In this document: one piece after another, positions 58,601 to 64,000 of the stretch
How positions within the stretch are numbered: the stretch's first letter is position 1
How the letters are laid out: each line of letters opens with the position of its first letter
DNA from: Nepenthes gracilis
Taxonomy: Eukaryota; Streptophyta; Magnoliopsida; Caryophyllales; Nepenthaceae
Assembly: GCA_033239525.1 (NCBI GenBank)
Contig: BSYO01000016.1
Location: 5,095,045 to 5,159,044 of the forward strand
Reading direction: 5' to 3'
DNA length: 64,000 bases
Translations under genes and position numbers: made by a program
The notes under the pieces: model-generated
What the model was told of the DNA's origin: nothing
Databases searched by the model: none
The model's input: the letters and a program-made list of their open reading frames with translations, nothing else

Positions 58601-59379
58601 TGTACTGACTCTAAGTAGGTGATGCATGTATCATTGAATGTGCCTGTATCATGTTTTGCACTAAATATTAATAAAATAAACTATTGTTTATTTGTTGTTC
58701 TTTCTATTTATTGTTTTATTTAAACATATAAATGCGCCCATGACATTGCATAAAATGAGAAGGCCTAGGCTACCCCTAAGTTAGGCAGGATTTCTTCCCA
58801 CCTGTTTCATAACCAATTGACGGTCAAAGCACCTTTGGTCAAGTTATCAAGTGGCCTATAAGTGGCCAAATTTGAACATTAGATCCATTCCAAGTGACTT
58901 TATACGGTTAAACAATTAAATCTTAGGGGGCTATTCAATAAAAGTGTGTTGAATCCTTAGCATAGGGATGAGCACTTTTAGTTAACTATGGCCTAATTAG
59001 ATGTGATTGTAATAGCATCACATTTTCAATGATTATAAATATCCCAAAGCCTGGCGCTAATAGTGATAGCACTAAACTGGTAAAATATTAAAACAGATGG
59101 TAAAGATTTTGAGCAGCAGTTATGGGAACACAACATTTTTTTCATTAATTGTACAGAATCTCATTACAATAGTAAAGTCAAATCTAAGGCTGGGGGCTCC
59201 CAGGAGGATGTGAAGATGGCTCTCCAATATTAGTAAAGTCTTGCAAGTCTGATAAACCCTGGGCACCCCTATTGCTTTCATCGAAAAAGTTGATAGGAAA
59301 ATGTTGATCAACCTGTAAAGTAATATGCTGACATAACACGACACCCTCTAAGAATATGGTCTTTAGAGCCGGTCCCACC
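58601..59379. other. Spacer between pol and the antisense gene
   Basis: No gene recognised; corresponds in position to the 57-bp repeat array of the complete element but has no such repeats. Confidence 0.5.
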
Positions 59380-60980
59380 TCCTCTGGTTTGAGACGGCTC
59401 TTTACCTCTGAACCAATTGAGCAACCTCATTTCGAAGATTTACACGATGTTGTTCAAATGATTTAAGAGCTTTCTTAATACTCTGCAGTTCAAGTTGGAG
59501 GCTAGACACTTGGTCACAATACTATCGGTTTTCAACGTCTGCAACATCTATTTGTCTTCATATTTTCTCTACAACGTTGGGATTGACTTGGGTCTTCCTT
59601 AAATTATTTACCTCTCCTTGTAGCTATTGAACCCACAACTTTCTCTGATACAAGCCAATTTTTAAGTAATCTTCCAGTTTGTCATCCTACGAGCATAGGA
59701 GGAGGATAAAAATTAGATTAGGTCATTACTTAAACTGAATGTAAAAGATCGCTAAGAATATACTAAGATAAAAGACACCCTTAAAGCCACCTCAATCAAA
59801 AGGATCCTCAAGAAAGAAGTAGGAGTTCGTGGATGATCTGTTTGTAATCCTACGGGACTTGGTTAGGATGAGGAAGCCATTGCATCAGGAGTGAATGGCC
59901 AATCTAACTGGTGTAGACCGGTTTCTGGATGAGATGAAGAAGTTGTTCGGTCAATTACGGGAGATTTTGGCCTCTCCTCCATTACCTTTGTCATTATGGC
60001 ATTTCCTTCTGTATTGGCCGGAATGACAGGAGGTTTCAATTGGGCTTGGGCTAATTTAGGCAAATGGACAGGTTGTGCTTCTTTGTTCAAAATACCTTCA
60101 CTTCTCCCTGCACCAGTTAGCTCTCCGACAATTTCTTGCTCTTGTGAGACTTCGACAGGCGGAGTGACGGATTGACCACCCACAATAAGATCAGCTCCGA
60201 TTCCTGTCTCTAAAGTTGGACGGGCTTGAATAAGAGATTCAGAGGAAGTCACTCGGCGTCTAATCAAGGGTTCATTAAATTTTATCCCGCTTGCTTTCCT
60301 CTTATGTCTTTTCATTGACGAGACGTTTTCTTCAGCCACTTCCAATTGAGGCTCCCATTCGGTTAGCGCTAAAATCTCATGAAAAAATTGGCGTTTCCTA
60401 TTCTTTTTGATAAAAGAATCAGCTTTCTTTCGGAGGGATTCAACCAATAATATCACAGAATCCTTCTCCTAGGTACTAATCTTATCTTCCAATACAGTTT
60501 TCCATTCATTTGGCAAATCAATTGAAATTTTCATGAAAAATATTGATCTTTCCAATTCTTTATCGATTTATAAATCATCCTGTGTAAATCTAATTCGTGG
60601 GGACACAGTAAAATCTAGTCGCCGCTTTGCTGGAATCGAAAAATAGCCTTAATGGTTGTGGAGTTAAGCTCCAATCCATGAATGCGAAAAAAGATGCAAA
60701 GGTTACATAAATACCTACTGGCATTGGCATGAAATCTGGCTAAGGGAACACCCAGATCAGAAAGGATTTGTAGCAGTTCTCGTGTAATAGGAAAAAGAAG
60801 TCCACTCTTTAAGTGGGCTTCATACACGGTGATAAACCCACTTGGAGGAGTGTTTGCCCTATCATCATTCGTGGGTATCGCAAATGAAATTTTCTTCGAG
60901 AATTTATAGCGAGAGTAAAGCTTATCGATCTTGGCTACTGATATCACCGATCGAAACTCACTTACTCGAGAAGGGACCAT
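59380..60980 (-). pseudogene. Tat antisense gene, copy C: gypsy-type transposon domain, linker, coiled coil
   Basis: ATG at 60980 (MVPSRVSEF). 60980-60615 is open and carries the conserved core (SGFITVYEAHLKSGLLFPI, CNLCIFFRIHG, KAIFRF). A degraded KNWKDQYF block (about 60560) follows. 60456-59863 is the linker, with a basic patch (KRHKRKA, about 60300) and Pro/Glu-rich sequence. After a non-coding gap (about 59860-59690) ending in an acceptor-like GTAG at 59687-59690, the frame DDKLEDYLKIG resumes and runs with several stops through a Leu/Glu/Gln-rich coiled coil to about 59380. Same architecture as copy B, on the opposite strand to its own gag-pol. Confidence 0.7.
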
Positions 60981-61309
60981 GGAGACGAAATTGTTAGAGA
61001 TAAAGAGGAAAGGAAGTCGAAAAATTTAAAAACTCTGAGTTTTATAATGATAATGGGAGGCGAAACAGTGCTGAATTTGTAGAGGTTCTTTGAGTATCTG
61101 GAACGATGTAGTTTTTGAAATATATTGAGGGGATTTGAATCTATAAGTCAATCCCAAAAATTGTGTCCCAACTGTCCTCATCATAAATGATGAGTTAACG
61201 TGGCAGAACGGTGGACACCTGTCAAGCAAGGATCAGTCAAATTCAAAATAGCCCAAGTTCCAAGAAACTCCTCGAAAACACCAACCAGTTGCATGCTAAT
61301 GGATTTAGT
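60981..61309 (-). promoter_or_regulatory. Putative promoter region of antisense gene copy C
   Basis: Minus strand: CCACGTTAAC at about 61196-61205 (ACGT core) and CAATATATTTC at about 61112-61122 (TATA-like), about 220 and 135 bp before the ATG. Comparable in position to the ACGT cores in front of copies A and B. Confidence 0.3.
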
Positions 61310-62060
61310 CCTATTTAAACCAGTCCGGTAATTTTGGCAAGTCCTGGAACTTTCCATTTCGGTATTTTTGGCCAGTCCTAAAATTTTTCAATCTGGTTAT
61401 TTTGGCCGGTCCTGGAACTTTCACTCCGGTATTTTTGGCCAGTCCTAAAATTTTCCACTTTGGTAATTTTACCTAGTCCTAGAATTTTTACTTTGGTAAA
61501 TTTGGCCAGTTCTAGAATTTTTCACTTAGGTAATTTCACCGAGTCCTAGAATTTTTCACATTGGTAATTTCGGCTAGTTCTGAAAATTTCCACTTTGGTA
61601 ATTTTTGCCCAGTCCTGAAATTTTTCACTCCGACATTTTTGGTGACCTTGAAAAGTTTCCACTCCGACATTTTTGGCTATCCTGAAAATTTTTCATTCTA
61701 GCATTTTTGGCCATTCAGGAATTTTTCACTCCGATATTTTTGGCCATTTTGGAAAGTTTTCACTTTTGCATTTTTGGCCGTCTTGGAAATTTTCCACTCC
61801 GATATTTTTGACCATCATGAAAATTTTTCAAATCGGTAAATTTGGCTGAATCGGTAATTTTACCAGTCGGTAATTTTGGTTAAATCGGTAATTTTGCCAG
61901 CCAGTAATTTTAGCCTAACCGGTAATTTTTTAATTGGTAATTTTGACCAAACTAGTTTTTTCGCCTAGTAATTTTGGCCAAACTAGTAGTTTTGCTGCCC
62001 AGTAATTTTGGTCATACTGGTAATTTTGTCAGTTAGTAATTTTGGGCCAAACCGGTAGTT
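61310..62060. repeat. Imperfect minisatellite, ~38-40-bp unit
   Basis: About 18-20 degenerate units of the form 'CCGGTATTTTTGGCCAGTCCTGGAACTTTCCACT', decaying to shorter ~25-bp 'GGTAATTTTGGCC' units towards 62060. It lies between the antisense-gene promoter and the 3' LTR. Confidence 0.9.
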
Positions 62061-62821
62061 TTGCCAGCCGCTTATATCTAGATTGGATTTGCTCATGTGA
62101 TTCAGATCCATCTTGAATTTCATAAAAAAATGAAGGCAAGAAAAATTGTTTGAAGATTCCATTTATGATTCGCTTCTATAAGATACAACACATCCAGTAG
62201 TAAGTATGCCGAATACATAACAACAAAATGGAAATAGTAGAGAGCTTTTTAGATATCTTCTAGACCAGCAAGTAAGCTAAAAATGCTCCTGGCAACCAGC
62301 AAAACTTTATGTCACTGGAGATGAGGAACAAAAGGAACGACTTGACTTGAAGAGGACCCATCGCAAGGGTGAATGGAGGTCCACAGGAACTCAAAACCCT
62401 CTTATTCACCAACAGTAATGGAAGAGCAACTTCAAATCAAGCACGAAGAGAAAAAACCAAAGTGGCTTCCCATATAAAAAGGAAAAATCAAAACAGATTT
62501 CAGATGCTCACGATAACCTCCTGAAGCTTTAGAAATAAATTATCTCTGATTATAACTGTTGATAGCAAGAAACCCATACCAGTATCAGATTGTTGCTGTA
62601 ATGACAAAATGTAATGCAAGAACATAAGCAGTTTCCCTTATTTATAGTTAAAGAGGGAACAATAGATCAATAAGTGCATAATATTTTTCCACATTAGCCA
62701 GATATTCATTATCGTAAAAAATTAGCAGTGAATCCGCAGAGAATCGCTAGATAAAGGGAATCAAATCAGGGCCAACGTGAGTCATCAACAGTTATACTGA
62801 AAGTTGAATTCTTAAACCTCT
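62061..62821. other. Non-coding 3' part of the older Tat element
   Basis: No reading frame or repeat recognised; ends at the PPT. Confidence 0.5.
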
Positions 62822-62836
62822 AGCATAGGGGGCTAG
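62822..62836 (+). other. Polypurine tract of the older Tat element
   Basis: AGCATAGGGGGCTAG followed by TAA and the LTR start TGGGCACGG, fixing this LTR as a 3' LTR in + orientation. Confidence 0.6.
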
Positions 62837-62839
62837 TAA

Positions 62840-63424
62840 TGGGCACGGTTAAAATTAGGCTGATCTAAATAGAAATGTCCAATGAAAAGGAGATCCAAAG
62901 GAGAAGTAACCCTGCAAATGGCATAAAATGGGTCAGACTTGTCCCAAGGCCCAGGCGCTGCAGTTAATTTCGATTTACATTTTTGCTTGTAACCGATAAT
63001 CCTTATCCATGATGATAGGCCCGAAATTGTTCATCCTAATATAAAGGTGGTTATAGGAACGGACAAAAATGGGCAAGCATTTTCAAAACGATCCCAGCGT
63101 TATAAAATGAGACTCTTGGATACAGAAAAGGGGGGGACAGATTCTCTCACAATCAGATACAATACCAAAAGATTCATAAAAAAACACAGACATATTTTTT
63201 ATTTACAACTTTTTTTGATATGAAGAAAAATTTTCCTGACTTGAGTATTAGAGAGTCTATCGGGAATCAATCCCCATAGGTGATCTTAACTTTCATATTT
63301 CTTTTGTGTGTGCAAGTTCTAGATTTTTAAAGATGTCGAATGGATCTACGTGATTCAAGTCAATCGGATAAGGAGATTTAAAGTAGGAACCAAGGTCCGT
63401 CTAAAATTCGGATCTCAAAATGTA
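62840..63424 (+). repeat. 3' LTR of the older Tat element
   Basis: 585 bp, TGGGCACGG to CAAAATGTA (terminal CA changed to TA). Reverse complement of 55153-55733. Confidence 0.8.
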
Positions 63425-63786
63425 TGTCTTAAAAATGTTTACTATAAGATTTGAAATGTATATATTGTGTTCCATAATTTATAATTATGTTCAAATTATT
63501 TGCAAACCATATATCGAAGACCCGATTCAACCTTGAGAGCAATTACCAAAAAAAAACCTTGAGAGACAACAAATTTTGCAAATGATGTATGGCTTAGATG
63601 TTGGAAGTTATCAAGCTAAAAGTTGTGGACTTCATCGTCTTTCAATAAAAAGGTATAAATAAATAATAAAGTGAAAACGAAAAGGAAAAACATCGATTAG
63701 GAAAGCCAGGTAAGAAAAAGGAAATAGGTGCCGGGGACGGGAAGTGGTGAATTCTATAGTGCCACTACTTCAGCGGAAGGCGGGAT
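63425..63786 (+). promoter_or_regulatory. Promoter and leader of the gene starting at 63787
   Basis: TATAAAT at 63654-63660, preceded by AT-rich sequence and followed by a purine-rich then mixed leader of about 100 bp. A host-like promoter, not LTR-like. Confidence 0.4.
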
Positions 63787-64000
63787 ATGGTTGCTTCTGC
63801 GCCACCGGTGTTCCTTCACCACCTCCCGTTCTCTCGTCCTTCTCTCTCCTCTTCAACGACGTCGCCCTCTCTTCCATTCTCTGTGAGACTACTATTTTCT
63901 CTTTCATGTCCTTCAAAAAAATTGGGCTGCCCACTTACTTCCATTATCTGCAGATTTTGGGGCTGTCTTCCTTGCGCTGGAACAATGCGTCAGTTCGTCT
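63787..64000 (+). CDS. 5' end of a possible nuclear gene with a plastid-transit-like N-terminus, runs off the window
   Basis: ATG at 63787 opens a frame that is still open at 64000. Residues 1-32 (MVASAPPVFLHH, then Ser/Thr/Pro-rich to PFS) contain no acidic residue and resemble a chloroplast transit peptide. A possible 71-bp intron (63883-63953; TCT/GTGAGA to ATCTGCAG) keeps the frame and continues ILGLSSLRWNNASVR, which is also transit-peptide-like. Without splicing the frame is open too, but Cys-rich and less natural. The TATA box lies about 127 bp upstream of the ATG. Too short to identify the product; a transposon-derived chance frame is not excluded. Confidence 0.4.
   Translation, partial: MVASAPPVFLHHLPFSRPSLSSSTTSPSLPFSVRLLFSLSCPSKKLGCPLTSIICRFWGCLPCAGTMRQFV

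Larger units (their letters stand above)
55153..63424 (+). mobile_element. Older, deleted Tat element on + with inverted LTRs
   Basis: From left: an LTR in minus orientation (55153-55733), the gag C-terminus joined to it, protease, RT, RNase H, integrase tail, antisense gene on the minus strand, minisatellite, PPT, and an LTR in + orientation (62840-63424). The order of genes matches the complete element at 40-50 kb. The gag N-terminus, PBS and properly oriented 5' LTR are missing, as are the second RNase H and most of integrase. Many stops. TGTCT occurs immediately after the right LTR and again 4 bp outside the left LTR; it may be a target duplication, but is unproven. Confidence 0.75.

Noticed and set aside
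1..64000. CRISPR arrays, bacterial operons or phage-type systems
   Set aside because: Regular repeats present are retrotransposon minisatellites without spacers, and all genes are of plant or plant-retrotransposon type.

Overview
This is plant nuclear DNA, probably from a dicot. It is AT-rich, almost entirely retrotransposon-derived, and contains one clearly intact host gene with typical plant features: a 5' leader intron and a BBR/BPC-type GAGA-binding factor. I see nothing bacterial, no rRNA or CRISPR, and I did not recognise any tRNA gene. Roughly 85-90% of the window can be assigned to, or suspected to be, Ty3/gypsy LTR retrotransposons and their debris.

Layout. 1-296: unassigned flank. 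297-6780: a decayed chromovirus (Del/Tekay-like) on + with a 2.26-kb 5' LTR, an initiator-Met-type primer site, gag, protease, RT, RNase H and integrase; its 3' LTR is reduced to about 60 bp. 6781-9454: partial and fuller LTRs of another family. 9455-11500: host BPC transcription-factor gene. 13.4-16.6 kb: LTR and antisense-gene remnant of a Tat element. 18.4-20.9 kb: an LTR-like block. 21.2-28.3 kb: dead Athila-type element on +. 29,538-37,387: a non-autonomous element on - with perfect TTATA target duplications, its 5' LTR split by a solo LTR of the first family (34,263-36,604, target duplication AAATG). 40,246-50,513: a nearly full-length, GC-rich Tat element on - (target duplication TAATT). 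55.2-63.4 kb: an older, deleted Tat element on + whose two LTRs are in inverted orientation. 63.6 kb to the end: promoter and first exon(s) of a possible second host gene.

The most interesting system is the antisense gene of the Tat elements. Three copies (15,876, 41,488 and 60,980 as start codons) encode the same N-terminal domain, resembling the family named 'putative gypsy type transposon' (Transposase_28). Two of them continue through an acidic Ser/Pro/Glu-rich linker into a coiled coil behind an intron-like interruption. The gene lies between pol and the 3' LTR, opposite in strand to gag-pol, with its own ACGT-core promoter region. An intron can survive retrotransposition there because it is not spliceable in the sense genomic RNA. 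Additional extra genes, some antisense, are already known in plant Tat/Retand elements; the intron, the conserved upstream elements and the apparent slower decay relative to pol are the parts worth checking.

In working elements, gag forms the particle; protease, RT, RNase H and integrase mature, copy and insert the element; the LTRs carry promoter and polyadenylation signals; the PBS and PPT prime the two DNA strands. No element in this window is coding-competent: each has nonsense codons, frameshifts or deletions.
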